A stretch of DNA of 64,000 nucleotides from NCBI RefSeq assembly GCF_002209355.2, contig NZ_CP106855.1, positions 186,001 through 250,000 on the forward strand, written 5' to 3'. Both the position numbers and the translations under genes were made by a program. The stretch is from Bdellovibrio sp. SKB1291214. Its GTDB lineage: Bacteria; Bdellovibrionota; Bdellovibrionia; Bdellovibrionales; Bdellovibrionaceae. Below, piece by piece: positions 1-8,218 of the stretch; position 1 is the stretch's first letter, and each line of letters starts with the position of its first letter. Under the pieces are notes generated by a model. That model had not been told where the DNA came from. It ran no database searches and worked only from the letters and a program-made list of their open reading frames with translations.

Positions 1-523
1 TTGTTACGTAAGTAGCACTTACGCCATTTCGCATCTGCAGATCACCCACGCGCCCGTTACGGTCATAGCTGATATATGGATTCTTTGCCTCGTAACGGCG
101 AGTTTCTTCATTGAATGGCGTCAGCATGTTTACGCCAGTCCCCAAAGACAATGCACTTTTAGAATCGAAACGGAAACGAGTTCCGAAAGAACCACCAAAA
201 GATGTATCGCAGGCGCACACGCTGCCATCTGGATTTGGTTGTTTGTCATCAGATAGTCTGCCCACCGGAGGACCTGAATAGCTTAGAGAGAATTTCAAAG
301 AATAGCGAGACAACGAACCTGAATCCGCTTTCATGCGTGCATCTGTGATGTCTTTATCGTCTTCAAATTTTTTATTTAAAACAGTTCCGGTTTTCAACGT
401 GGAGGTTTGAGTGCCTGACTCAGCTTCTGTTGCCACGGGGCTTGGCAAAGACAGTTTAGAGGTTTGTCCAAAGGCATTGATCGACAGTCCAAGAAGGGCC
501 GAGGCCAAAATTGCTTTGCGCAT
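1..523 (-). CDS. Exported beta-structure envelope protein (partial)
   Basis: The gene starts at the ATG at 523-521, eight bases after an AGGAG ribosome-binding site, and runs off the left edge, so the C-terminus is missing. The first about 20 residues form a signal peptide (basic MRK, a hydrophobic stretch, AFGQ), so the product is exported. After a Ser/Thr/Pro-rich linker, the visible part has alternating hydrophobic and polar segments (RYSLKFSLSYSGPP, FGGSFGTRFRFDSKSALSLG), which is typical of outer-membrane beta-barrel strands. A CACD motif lies in a loop. I do not recognise a named family. 'Outer-membrane barrel' is an inference from strand pattern only. Confidence 0.7.
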   Translation of the reverse strand, partial: MRKAILASALLGLSINAFGQTSKLSLPSPVATEAESGTQTSTLKTGTVLNKKFEDDKDITDARMKADSGSLSRYSLKFSLSYSGPPVGRLSDDKQPNPDGSVCACDTSFGGSFGTRFRFDSKSALSLGTGVNMLTPFNEETRRYEAKNPYISYDRNGRVGDLQMRNGVSATYVT

Positions 524-635
524 GAAATCTCCTGTGATTTTCAGCTTTTTAGCGGTTCCATTCGCAAAAAGATAGTTGGGTTTTTGTTAAGGATAAATTA
601 ATGGAAAAACTACCTGCTTTTTTCCAAGCAACATT

Positions 636-649
636 GCCCGAATTCGGGC
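636..649. repeat. 14-bp perfect palindrome in phoD-like leader
   Basis: GCCCGAATTCGGGC is self-complementary over all 14 bases and lies 40 bp upstream of the start codon of the PhoD-like gene. In RNA it would fold as a 5-bp GC stem with an AATT loop. No T-run follows, so it is more likely an operator or leader hairpin than a terminator. Confidence 0.5.
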
Positions 650-688
650 GGCCTGGGACGCTATCGGAACAAACAAAAGAGGCGTCCC

Positions 689-2005
689 ATGAAAACCTCA
701 CGACGAGGTTTCCTACAATTATCGGCCAGTTCGATTATAGGCTATTCTGCGCTCAATTCTCCCCTTTTTGCTGGGATCGCAGAGGCCGCAAGTGGATTCA
801 CGGGCAGAATTCCCATCTGTCAGCATATGACGAATTCTTATTCGACTCAGATCACGGTTTTGACTGAGCTTGGCAATCCTTATGCTTACAAAGTATGGGA
901 TTCACGAGGTCGCCCCGTTCCTTGCCAAGTATGGGACCACGATATGCGCAAAACCTATCATCAGGGCATCGATAAGATTTACGTGTCCGATCTTGAACCC
1001 GGGATGAAATACTATTTTCAGGTCATCGACAGGGACCGTGGAACCGTTTTAGACGAGCGGGTTTTTAAAAGTATTAAGCTTTCTTCCAAAAACAATATTC
1101 GCTTCGCAATGGCCAGTTGCGCTTGTGATTTTTATATCAGCCATTCACGTGTCATGTGGGACCTTCTTTTTGCACAAAAACCCGATTTTATATTTTTGGT
1201 GGGCGATGCGGTGTATGCCGATTTTCGATGTCCAACCACTGAAACCGATATCTGGCGACGCTATTGTGAAACGCGGTCTCGATTGCGGCATTTTCGGCAG
1301 CCCCATCTGATTCCAACCCTGGCTGTGTGGGACGATCATGATTACGGACGCGACAACATGTGCAAATCATTTAAATACAAAAATTCCTCAAAGCGAGTCT
1401 TTGATTTGTTCTTTGGAAGTCGCAACACCGATGGCTTTAAAAATACGATGGGTGTGGGCTCGCAATTCAATGCCTTCGGGCAAAGGTTCTTTTTCTTAGA
1501 TGACCGGTATTTTCGCGATGAAAAACAGTGTGGCGGCATGATGTGGGGTTATGACCAACAAGAACAATTTTTAGAAAATATTTGTCAGAATTCAAAACCC
1601 GCTTGGGTCTTTAACGGCAGTCAATTTTTTGGGAATTACATTAAGCAGGAATCTTTCCTGCAAGACTTTGGCAAAAATTTTACTGATGTGCTTAGCAAGC
1701 TTCGCAAGTGTCAGGCTCCTGTCGTTTTTGGTTCAGGGGACGTGCACTTTAGCGAAATTATGAGCGTAGATCCCAAGTATCTGGGCTATCGAACCTACGA
1801 ATACACATCCAGCGCCATACACAGCTTAAATCTTCCGCTAAAGTGGCTTTATAGAAATCCCCGTAGGGAGGCCTTTACTTGGCATCATAACTTTTTAATT
1901 ATCGACAGCACGACCACCGGTCATGGATTAAAAATTAAAGCCAAGTCGATTAATGCCAGAAACAAAGTTGCCTTTTCGCATGAAACCGTAGTTACCCGTT
2001 CTTAA
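689..2005 (+). CDS. Tat-exported PhoD-like metallophosphoesterase
   Basis: The 438-residue protein starts with a twin-arginine signal (SRRGFLQ, residues 4-10, then a hydrophobic segment and AEAA), so it should be exported already folded with its metals. Residues about 45-130 form a beta-rich N-terminal domain as in PhoD. The metallophosphoesterase domain follows, with GDAVYAD (172-178), WDDHDYG (214-220), VFNGSQFFG and GSGDVHFSE near 348-356, which are the PhoD-family metal-ligand motifs. Family members are phosphodiesterases or alkaline phosphatases in the periplasm. The substrate is not predictable here; prey-derived phosphodiesters are a guess. A GAGG ribosome-binding site precedes the ATG. 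The end overlaps the convergent nnrD by 14 bp. Confidence 0.88.
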   Translation: MKTSRRGFLQLSASSIIGYSALNSPLFAGIAEAASGFTGRIPICQHMTNSYSTQITVLTELGNPYAYKVWDSRGRPVPCQVWDHDMRKTYHQGIDKIYVSDLEPGMKYYFQVIDRDRGTVLDERVFKSIKLSSKNNIRFAMASCACDFYISHSRVMWDLLFAQKPDFIFLVGDAVYADFRCPTTETDIWRRYCETRSRLRHFRQPHLIPTLAVWDDHDYGRDNMCKSFKYKNSSKRVFDLFFGSRNTDGFKNTMGVGSQFNAFGQRFFFLDDRYFRDEKQCGGMMWGYDQQEQFLENICQNSKPAWVFNGSQFFGNYIKQESFLQDFGKNFTDVLSKLRKCQAPVVFGSGDVHFSEIMSVDPKYLGYRTYEYTSSAIHSLNLPLKWLYRNPRREAFTWHHNFLIIDSTTTGHGLKIKAKSINARNKVAFSHETVVTRS

Positions 2006-2846
2006 GTTTGCGCAGTTGGAACAAAACCTCTGGCACAAGCTCGATGACGTCAGATGCCATCATCGAGAGTGGATCCTTTCTTCGGGCCACCCATAGATTT
2101 GCTGTCGCTCCGTGGATATAAGCAGCCAGCAAAGCCGCATCCGCAGGATTCATATTCTGTGCGCGCAGTGCTGTCATGATTCCGGCTAAGACATCTCCAG
2201 TCCCCGCCTTAGCCAAGGCCGAATTTCCAGTGGCAATGGTGGCGAGGTCTTTTTTGGTGGCTATCAAAGTCTTGTGACCTTTTAGTAAAACCACACAGCC
2301 GAACTTTTTCTGAGCAAGTTTTGCAGCACTGATGCGATCGCGGTTGATTTCATCGGCAGGTTTCCCGATCAATCGTGACAGTTCCCCCGTATGCGGAGTG
2401 AGAATCCAACTGGCTGGCAAGGGATGTATTTTTTCTTGCGCCACTACGGTCAAAGCATCGGCATCCAAAATCACATGGGTTTCGCCAGCTGATTTCAATT
2501 CGCGAATGAGTTTGGCGGTGAAGTTGTTTACTCCAAAGCCCGGGCCTAACAATACGGCCTTGTGCTCAATCGACTTCCATGAGGTTACTGAAAGGTCCTT
2601 TAAAATAAAATCGGGATGATCCCAAGCAGAAACGGACAGATCAGGCTGAGCTAAAATCACGTAACCACTGCCCATTCTCAGAGCTGCTTTGGATGCTAAA
2701 ACACCAGCTCCAGGATACGAAGCGCTTCCGGCCATAATCAGACTCTTACCACGGCTGCTTTTATTATCAGCCGATGAAACTGCAGGTAAAAGATTCGCAG
2801 CGCCTTGTTTTCGCAGAATTCTGACAGAACTTGGTGTGGTTTTCAT
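1992..2846 (-). CDS. nnrD: ADP/ATP-dependent NAD(P)HX dehydratase
   Basis: The protein belongs to the YjeF C-terminal/ribokinase-like family, which repairs hydrated NADH and NADPH. Motifs are GKSLIMAGSASYPGAG near the N-terminus, the LTPHTGE segment, LLKGHKTLIA, and GNSALAKAGTGDVLAG with the catalytic-type Asp of the anion hole. I chose the start at 2846 (MKTTPSS, 284 residues) because longer versions would read 65 residues into the divergent map gene; the starts are then 25 bp apart. The NnrE epimerase domain, fused to NnrD in many bacteria, is absent, so it must be encoded elsewhere if present. Confidence 0.92.
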   Translation of the reverse strand: MKTTPSSVRILRKQGAANLLPAVSSADNKSSRGKSLIMAGSASYPGAGVLASKAALRMGSGYVILAQPDLSVSAWDHPDFILKDLSVTSWKSIEHKAVLLGPGFGVNNFTAKLIRELKSAGETHVILDADALTVVAQEKIHPLPASWILTPHTGELSRLIGKPADEINRDRISAAKLAQKKFGCVVLLKGHKTLIATKKDLATIATGNSALAKAGTGDVLAGIMTALRAQNMNPADAALLAAYIHGATANLWVARRKDPLSMMASDVIELVPEVLFQLRKLKNG

Positions 2847-2871
2847 AAAAATGAGTGTATAACTGAGGCCT

Positions 2872-3633
2872 ATGATCGTAAAGACGGAAGCGGAATTAGA
2901 AGGACTAAAAAAGATTGGTAAGGTCGTTGCCAATTGTCTTAAATACATGTCCCAAAAAATAGAACCCGGTATGACAACGAGAGAGTTGGATAATCTGGGT
3001 GGCGAGTATTTGGCAAAATATGGTGCTCGCTCCGGTCCCATCCTCGTTTATAATTTTCCAGGACATACATGCATCAGCTTGAATCATGAAGCGGCTCATG
3101 GCGTGCCTTCCGACAAGATCATCAAAGCGGGTGACTTGATTAATATCGACGTCTCTGCCGAGTTAAATGGTTTTTATGCGGATAACGGTGGCTCTTTCAT
3201 GGTTCCGCCTGAGCGTGCTGATTATGCACGATTACTTGAAGCAACTAAAAAAGCACTGAACCACGCTATCGCCGGAATTAAAGGTGGTGTGAAGATAAAC
3301 ACCATCGGTCAGCGAGTCGAAGAAATCGCTGATGAATATGGTTACTCGATCATTGAAAATTTAGGTAGCCATGGGGTTGGCAAATCTTTGCACGAGGCTC
3401 CCGAATTCATCCCAAGTTATTTTGATCGTAAAGACGATCGCCGCTTGAAAGAAGGCCACGTCATCACGATCGAACCGTTTTTATCAACGGGCGCGTTTTG
3501 TGTCGACAATGTTGCTGGTGACGAGTGGACTTTGGTAACTTCCCCTGAACATCGCACAGCTCAGTTCGAACACACGATGGTCGTTTTGAAAGATCGTGCT
3601 TTGCTCCTGACAATTCCTGACGAAACTGTTTAA
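2872..3633 (+). CDS. map: Methionine aminopeptidase type I
   Basis: The enzyme removes the initiator Met from new proteins in the cytoplasm. At 253 residues it matches the usual type I length without an N-terminal zinc-finger extension. Metal ligands expected for the pita-bread fold are visible: D93 (NIDVS), D104 (YADNGG), H167 (GSHGVGKSLHE), E201 (IEPFL) and E233 (QFEHTMVV), with the substrate-binding H76 in NHEAAHG. It is divergent from nnrD across a 25-bp gap, so the two promoters must overlap or lie inside the genes. Confidence 0.95.
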   Translation: MIVKTEAELEGLKKIGKVVANCLKYMSQKIEPGMTTRELDNLGGEYLAKYGARSGPILVYNFPGHTCISLNHEAAHGVPSDKIIKAGDLINIDVSAELNGFYADNGGSFMVPPERADYARLLEATKKALNHAIAGIKGGVKINTIGQRVEEIADEYGYSIIENLGSHGVGKSLHEAPEFIPSYFDRKDDRRLKEGHVITIEPFLSTGAFCVDNVAGDEWTLVTSPEHRTAQFEHTMVVLKDRALLLTIPDETV

Positions 3634-3711
3634 TCACAAGCCCGCGTCCAAATCCTTGCTGTGAACTTCTGTAAACCCTTAGCCTAAATGTTCTGGCCGA
3701 GAGGGGTAAAG

Positions 3712-3912
3712 ATGAAACGCGGGATTTTATTTGCAGTACTGATCACCTTTCACATCCTATGGATTGGAACCATGACCATGGCAGATGCCGCCGGTCCAAT
3801 GCGTATTGGTCTTCCTGACGAAGTTATGATGTCTTCCCTTTTGCTGCTGCTATGGGTGGGATATCAAGCCACCAGCTGGGCCCGCGGCGCGATCCAGGAA
3901 AAAATTAAATAG
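3712..3912 (+). CDS. Small two-segment membrane protein, unknown
   Basis: The 66-residue protein starts at the ATG at 3712, which follows a GAGGGGTAAAG ribosome-binding site; the longer reading from 3688 has none. One hydrophobic stretch (about residues 4-27, possibly an uncleaved or cleaved signal ending TMADAAG) and a second (about 42-56, MSSLLLLLWVGY) suggest two membrane passes or a signal peptide plus one pass. No family is recognised. Confidence 0.6.
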   Translation: MKRGILFAVLITFHILWIGTMTMADAAGPMRIGLPDEVMMSSLLLLLWVGYQATSWARGAIQEKIK

Positions 3913-3990
3913 CACACCGCCAAATCACTATAATGTTTCAATAAAAGGTGAAAGCCTATGAGGCGAAAAAAACAGCCATGGGAGGCTTTC

Positions 3991-4392
3991 GTGAAACTAT
4001 TTATCGCTATTTTGGCAACTTTGGTTGCGTTCTCTGCAAATGCAGCAGACCGCAAATTAGGCAACGTTATCTTGGTGGAAAGAGAAATTCCAAATCCTTA
4101 CGATCTTTGCGTTAAAAACGTGATCGATAAAAAAGACAAAAAACAGCAGATGTTTTACTGCGTGATCAAGTATACGAAAGCAAACATGGAAATTCCGGTT
4201 AACAGCAAAATCGCAGTTATCAACCAAAACTCTGAAGGTTGCGTAGTTCGGGGTGAAGTTGGCAACGGCAACATGATGATCGGTTTCGGTCCAAACAAAC
4301 AAGAAGTGGACTTCGAAACAGCGAAAGCTTGTTTGGCAAAAGGCCTTGCAGCACACGGTGCAGTTGTCGTTAACGTAATGACTCTTGAATAG
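3991..4392 (+). CDS. Secreted small Cys-containing protein, unknown
   Basis: I place the start at the GTG at 3991 because a strong GGGAGG ribosome-binding site lies 5 bases upstream and the product then opens with a normal signal peptide (KLFIAILATLVAFSANAA, cleavage before DRKL). An upstream ATG at 3958 would add 11 charged residues. The mature part is about 115 residues with four cysteines (DLCV, FYCVI, EGCVV, KACLA) that could form two disulfides in the periplasm. I know no family. The gene ends 8 bp before the long palindrome at 4401. Confidence 0.75.
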   Translation: MKLFIAILATLVAFSANAADRKLGNVILVEREIPNPYDLCVKNVIDKKDKKQQMFYCVIKYTKANMEIPVNSKIAVINQNSEGCVVRGEVGNGNMMIGFGPNKQEVDFETAKACLAKGLAAHGAVVVNVMTLE

Positions 4393-4400
4393 TTCCCCTC

Positions 4401-4456
4401 AGGTAACAGTTCCCTTTTTTAGGGCGGCGCAGCCCTAAAAAAGGGAACTGTTACCT
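4401..4456. repeat. 25-bp perfect inverted repeat with 6-nt loop
   Basis: Arms 4401-4425 and 4432-4456 are perfectly complementary; the loop is GGCGCA. The stem contains a T6 run in the left arm and A6 in the right arm. It sits just after the stop codon of the gene ending at 4392. It may be a bidirectional terminator, or a mobile palindrome, since its right arm resembles the end of the adjacent IS (GCCC, then an A-run, then GGGAAC). Confidence 0.85.
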
Positions 4457-4556
4457 CGGGATAAAAAAAGGGAAGCTTTTGATCTGGGCCCCTTAAAGTA
4501 GACAGATAGAAAAGGCCTCAACTATGATAAGTTGGGGCTTTTACATTTGGAGACTC

Positions 4557-4949
4557 ATGAGAAACAAAATAAGGGACAAGGCGAGATACGAGCGTAATCC
4601 CAACATCAAAAAGGTCACTGAATCCAACATTCAGTTCACCAAAGAATTCAAAATTAAGGCGATTAAGGATTTTCAAAACGGCCATTTGGCCGATGACATT
4701 TTCCTTAAGGCTGAAGTCGATATCTCGGAGTTTGAACCAGGATATCCACGTAAATCCATAGATCGCTGGATTAAAGCTTCTGATGAGTATGGGGTAAAGA
4801 ACTTAGATAATGAACGTCGAGGCAGATCTCGCTCGCAAAAGTTCAAGACGGTGGAAGAAGAGCTGCATTATCTGCGCACGGAAAATGAGTTTTTAAAAAA
4901 GCTCCACGCCTTGGAAGCCGTCTCAGCAAAAAAGAAAAATACGAAATAG
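4557..4949 (+). CDS. IS3-family transposase OrfA
   Basis: OrfA encodes the DNA-binding part of the transposase. From the ATG at 4557 it is 130 residues; an in-frame ATG at 4524 is also possible. It has a helix-turn-helix-like region (FTKEFKIKAIKDFQ to SIDRWIKASDEYG, about residues 28-75) and a C-terminal leucine-zipper-like helix (EEELHYLRTENEFLKKLHALE), the usual OrfA multimerisation element. The heptamer A AAA AAG at 4928-4934 lies in the correct phase for -1 slippage five codons before the stop. Confidence 0.85.
   Translation: MRNKIRDKARYERNPNIKKVTESNIQFTKEFKIKAIKDFQNGHLADDIFLKAEVDISEFEPGYPRKSIDRWIKASDEYGVKNLDNERRGRSRSQKFKTVEEELHYLRTENEFLKKLHALEAVSAKKKNTK
4928..4934 (+). promoter_or_regulatory. 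Programmed -1 frameshift slippery site
   Basis: A AAA AAG is in the orfA reading phase (codons AAA at 4929 and AAG at 4932). After a -1 slip, reading continues from 4934 as EKYEIVFKAKSECPS with no stop into orfB at 4979. This is the standard IS3-family device for making the OrfAB fusion. Confidence 0.88.
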
Positions 4950-4978
4950 TTTTCAAGGCGAAGTCTGAATGTCCATCA

Positions 4979-5797
4979 ATGTCTTTATCGAAGCTTTGCT
5001 CTTCAGCCAAGGTCTCTCGCGGAGGATATTATAAATGGCACAAGAAAAGATCTTTTCAGCTAAATGCAGATGAGCAGCTCATATTTGAGGTCTTTGCCCG
5101 AGGAAAAAGTAAATGGGGATCTCGACGTGTAAAGATGTATTTATTGAGAGAACATGGGTTGATCATGAACTTAAAGAAAGTCCGAAGAATTTTAAGATCG
5201 CTAGGTCTGAAAGCAACGGTTAGACGTAAAAGAAATTCTAAGTTTATTCTGGCTAAGGAAGTCCATCGCGTTTTACCCAATATTCTTCAGCAAAATTTTA
5301 AGGTCGAAGAGCCTGATCGAGTATATTCAACAGATGTGACACATTTATATTATGGAAGTTCCCAAAGAGCTTATCTGTCAGCGACAAAGGATCTTGCAAC
5401 TCGAGAGATCGTTTATCACAGCGTTTCTACAAACACTGACGTAGCATTAGTTACGCAAGGACTAAAAGAGCGACTTCAAAAAGTTTCTCCAGCAAAGCGC
5501 AAAAATTTGGTGATTCACTCAGATCAAGGTGCTGTTTATACGAGCAAAAGTTATCGTCGAATACTAAGCGTTCTAAATATTAAACAATCCATGTCACGCC
5601 GAGGAAATTGTTTGGATAATGCACCGATAGAAAGCTTCTTTGGCCACCTGAAAGACGAGCTGAACAGTTCTAGCTGTCTAACTATCAGAGAATTAAGCGC
5701 CGAAATTGACAGATATATTAAATATTACAATAGCCAACGACCGCAATGGGCATTAAAAGGAAAAACCCCGATTGAATATCGGGGTTCGATTAACTAA
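4979..5797 (+). CDS. IS3-family transposase OrfB (catalytic)
   Basis: OrfB is in the -1 frame relative to OrfA. From the ATG at 4979 it is 272 residues, but its open frame extends back to the slippery site. Residues 5-90 hold the HTH_21-type segment (YYKWHKKR to KKVRRILRSLGL). The integrase core follows with D119 (STDVTHL), D182 (HSDQGAVY) and E218 (NAPIESFFG). The D-62-D-35-E spacing is exactly that of the DDE retroviral-integrase superfamily. The end YYNSQRPQWALKGKTPIEY is the usual IS3 C-terminal motif. No disabling mutation is seen. Confidence 0.95.
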   Translation: MSLSKLCSSAKVSRGGYYKWHKKRSFQLNADEQLIFEVFARGKSKWGSRRVKMYLLREHGLIMNLKKVRRILRSLGLKATVRRKRNSKFILAKEVHRVLPNILQQNFKVEEPDRVYSTDVTHLYYGSSQRAYLSATKDLATREIVYHSVSTNTDVALVTQGLKERLQKVSPAKRKNLVIHSDQGAVYTSKSYRRILSVLNIKQSMSRRGNCLDNAPIESFFGHLKDELNSSSCLTIRELSAEIDRYIKYYNSQRPQWALKGKTPIEYRGSIN

Positions 5798-5879
5798 GCA
5801 GCCTTTTTTACCTGTTCCCTTTTTGGGGCCCAGATCATTTCGCTTCCCTTTTTTTTTACTCATTTTTTAGCTTTGATTC

Positions 5880-8120
5880 TTAGTTCGGAATTGTTTCATC
5901 CAACAAGAAGTTTTCCGTGCCCATTGGTTTCCAGCCGTCATCAAGAGCTTGCTGGTATTTAGAGCCTGTGTAATCACCACTTGTATTGTCGATCGTACCG
6001 TAGAAGTTCGAATCAACCAAACCGCATGGTGAGGCGACCGCCGGAGAAGCGCTAGAAACCTTTTTGTACATCAAAGTCACCGCAATGTGATAGCGAGGAC
6101 CTTGGAAGTATTCAAGTCTCGCAGGCATTCTGGAATTCGCATCCATATAGATCGCAGACGTTGAGCACTTCATGGTCGCACTATGAGCATTATCGTTGTC
6201 GATCACGGTCGCATATGTACCACCTGCTTTAGGCGCAATATACAACTTAGAACCGTCATCCGAAATCAAGGCGAATTGATAGTAACCCGCTGAATCTGTA
6301 GCACCCAGTTTCATGATCGTACCCAGTCTTAATGCAAACCATTCAACCAAGTTCGCACCGCCGTCAGCGGCTTTTTTCTTAACAAGGTCACCGTCAGTCG
6401 TTGGGAACCCGTTAGAGAATGTACGAACCGGAACAAAGATTTTAGACATATAAAGGATCACACCAGCATCAACACCTTCACTGAAGTATTTAGCCAATGA
6501 CGTCCAACCTGAAGTTGTACCAGGGAAATAGAAGATGTTGCCTTTCCAACCCTGTTTACAAGCGATACCACTTGCAGAGAATGGATCACATACGACTTTT
6601 TTAGCTGTGAAATTCACTACTTTAGAGGCAGAGTTGCCGGCCTTATCTTTCGCAGTCACTGTCAGGACATGGTCACCAGTCACAAGATTCGTGAAAGTGA
6701 TTTTTGTCAAAGTCTGACAGTTCGCAACAGCTTCAGATGTTGTACCGAAAGTACGGATACAGCTTGCCGTATCAATACCGGAGATAGAATCCACGATAGA
6801 GAATGGCGTGAACACAGCTGTTTTTTGGTCTTCAGAAATCGTAGGAGCACTGATCGTAATAACTGGCGCAGTTACATCCACCACAAACTTATAAGTCGGA
6901 GCAACTTTGATCGCATTTGCGCTTGTATAAGCTGCCACGCGAGCATAGTAAGTTTGTCCGTCTTTTAATGTACAAGAGCTCAAGGCCAATGAAGTTGCAG
7001 GTGTTTGCACCTCATCACACACTGCTGCAGTACCTGCCGCATCCGATGTGATTGAGACACGGTAAGCAACTGCACCGGCAGAAGCTGTCCAGTGTACTGT
7101 TGGTTGCAAGATGCTGCCAAGGTAACCGTCTTTCACGTTGTCGTTACCACCCGTGATACCAATAATAGAGAAGTCATTTGTAGAAGAACCTTGGCTTTTC
7201 CATGTGTAACTCATAGGAACAGATACGTTACCTACTTTATCGATAGATTGAACTGTGAATACGTGACCACCTTCTAGCAAGTTCGAATAAACTGCTGGAG
7301 AGGTACAAGCCACATAGTTACCGCCTTCGATAGCACATTGATAACCCGCGATACCAGAGCCACTGTCAGCACCTGTGAAATTAAATACGGCTTGGCTGGA
7401 AGCCGCAATAGCATCTGGTTTATTAGTAATTGTCACTGTTGGAGCAGTCGTGTCGACCAACCATCCGTATTCAACTGTCACTGAACGGTTGCCAGCACGG
7501 TCTACCGCACGAACTTGGAAACGATTTTGACCTTCAGAAACCTTAGAATAGTTTTTTACATCCCCACATTTACTGAAAGAAGCTTCACCAACTAGCAAAC
7601 ATTCAAAATGATCCAATCCCGACAAATCATCATCAATTCGCATACCGAAAGTAGCAGCTGGTGAAGCCACCATAGCACCTGGTTTTTGCGTGATCGACAC
7701 AGCCGGAGCAATATCGTCGTGCGTGATCGAAGCGTTCACACAGTCTGATTCAAATGTTGTTAATTGAGTTACTTTTTTGAATTTAGCGTAAACGCTGTTC
7801 AACGCGTTTTGGCTTTTCAATGGCCAAATTTTAGAGTTGGAGACTTTCTCCCACGAACCGCCCGAACTGCAAGTTGAGTCATTCGTGATATACATCTCTG
7901 TCGCGTTTTGTGAAGCGATGTTTACAGTCACGGCACTGTCAGTTGTAAAAAGAGCTCCCCCATTTAATTGAATGGAGTTAGCACCCATACCCGTTGACTG
8001 GCTGGCCATCTCATCTTGAGACAATCCGAAATTTACGTTCTCAGCACAGTTTTGATAACCAACGCTGAGCACAGCAAAAAGTGCAAAGGTAGATACCAAT
8101 CTATAAGTTCGGTTGTTCAT
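5880..8120 (-). CDS. Multi-Ig lipoprotein with C-terminal PA14-like domain
   Basis: The start at 8120 is preferred because the G-rich ribosome-binding site then lies 7 bases upstream; an ATG at 8126 would be too close. The product is 746 residues. A hydrophobic signal ends in SVGYQNC, the unusual lipobox ending I associate with Bdellovibrio-type lipoproteins. Residues about 125-510 contain repeated Ig/FN3-like modules with recurring phrases (VRAVDRAGNRSV, VQSIDKVGNVSV, VTAKDKAGNSAS) as in bacterial Ig-like and HYR-type surface proteins. The C-terminal third (GYYQFALISDDGSKLYI) matches the PA14/GLEYA carbohydrate-binding fold. It is probably a surface adhesin. Its stop lies just beyond the IS-interrupted terminator. 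Confidence 0.85.
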   Translation of the reverse strand: MNNRTYRLVSTFALFAVLSVGYQNCAENVNFGLSQDEMASQSTGMGANSIQLNGGALFTTDSAVTVNIASQNATEMYITNDSTCSSGGSWEKVSNSKIWPLKSQNALNSVYAKFKKVTQLTTFESDCVNASITHDDIAPAVSITQKPGAMVASPAATFGMRIDDDLSGLDHFECLLVGEASFSKCGDVKNYSKVSEGQNRFQVRAVDRAGNRSVTVEYGWLVDTTAPTVTITNKPDAIAASSQAVFNFTGADSGSGIAGYQCAIEGGNYVACTSPAVYSNLLEGGHVFTVQSIDKVGNVSVPMSYTWKSQGSSTNDFSIIGITGGNDNVKDGYLGSILQPTVHWTASAGAVAYRVSITSDAAGTAAVCDEVQTPATSLALSSCTLKDGQTYYARVAAYTSANAIKVAPTYKFVVDVTAPVITISAPTISEDQKTAVFTPFSIVDSISGIDTASCIRTFGTTSEAVANCQTLTKITFTNLVTGDHVLTVTAKDKAGNSASKVVNFTAKKVVCDPFSASGIACKQGWKGNIFYFPGTTSGWTSLAKYFSEGVDAGVILYMSKIFVPVRTFSNGFPTTDGDLVKKKAADGGANLVEWFALRLGTIMKLGATDSAGYYQFALISDDGSKLYIAPKAGGTYATVIDNDNAHSATMKCSTSAIYMDANSRMPARLEYFQGPRYHIAVTLMYKKVSSASPAVASPCGLVDSNFYGTIDNTSGDYTGSKYQQALDDGWKPMGTENFLLDETIPN

Positions 8121-8218
8121 GAACATTCCCCCCGGAGTGTTACCTTTAATCGGTAAATCAAGGAGACAACTTGATTTCATTGAAGAATAAGTGACTTCTT
8201 TTTAATTCCAGGAACTTC

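Larger units (their letters stand above)
4480..5837 (+). mobile_element. Complete IS3-family insertion sequence
   Basis: The element is 1358 bp. Its terminal inverted repeats share TGATCTGGGCCCC (left 4480-4492, right 5825-5837 inverted), begin TG and end CA as IS3-family ends do, and are flanked by a 3-bp TTT direct repeat (4477-4479 and 5838-5840). It carries overlapping-frame orfA and orfB with an A6G slippery site between them, and a D-D-E transposase. Both genes are open, so the copy looks potentially active. The insertion point is the loop of a terminator hairpin. By organisation it resembles the IS150-type branch, but the subgroup assignment is a guess. Confidence 0.93.
4464..5856. terminator. 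Intrinsic terminator split by an IS
   Basis: The left half is an A-run plus GGGAAGC (to about 4476). The right half is GCTTCCC plus a T-run (5842-5857). If the IS and one copy of its TTT duplication are removed, the halves join as GGGAAGC-TTTC-GCTTCCC flanked by A7 and T9. That is a perfect bidirectional rho-independent terminator between the convergent genes ending at 4392 and 5880. Confidence 0.8.

Noticed and set aside
601-867. An 88-codon open frame before the PhoD-like gene
   Set aside because: It overlaps the Tat signal and first part of the PhoD-like gene in another frame, has no ribosome-binding site and has no recognisable features.
4557-5797. Reading orfA/orfB as a broken transposase (pseudogene)
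   Set aside because: The frame change coincides with an in-phase A AAA AAG slippery site and all D-D-E residues are present, so it is the normal IS3-family arrangement.
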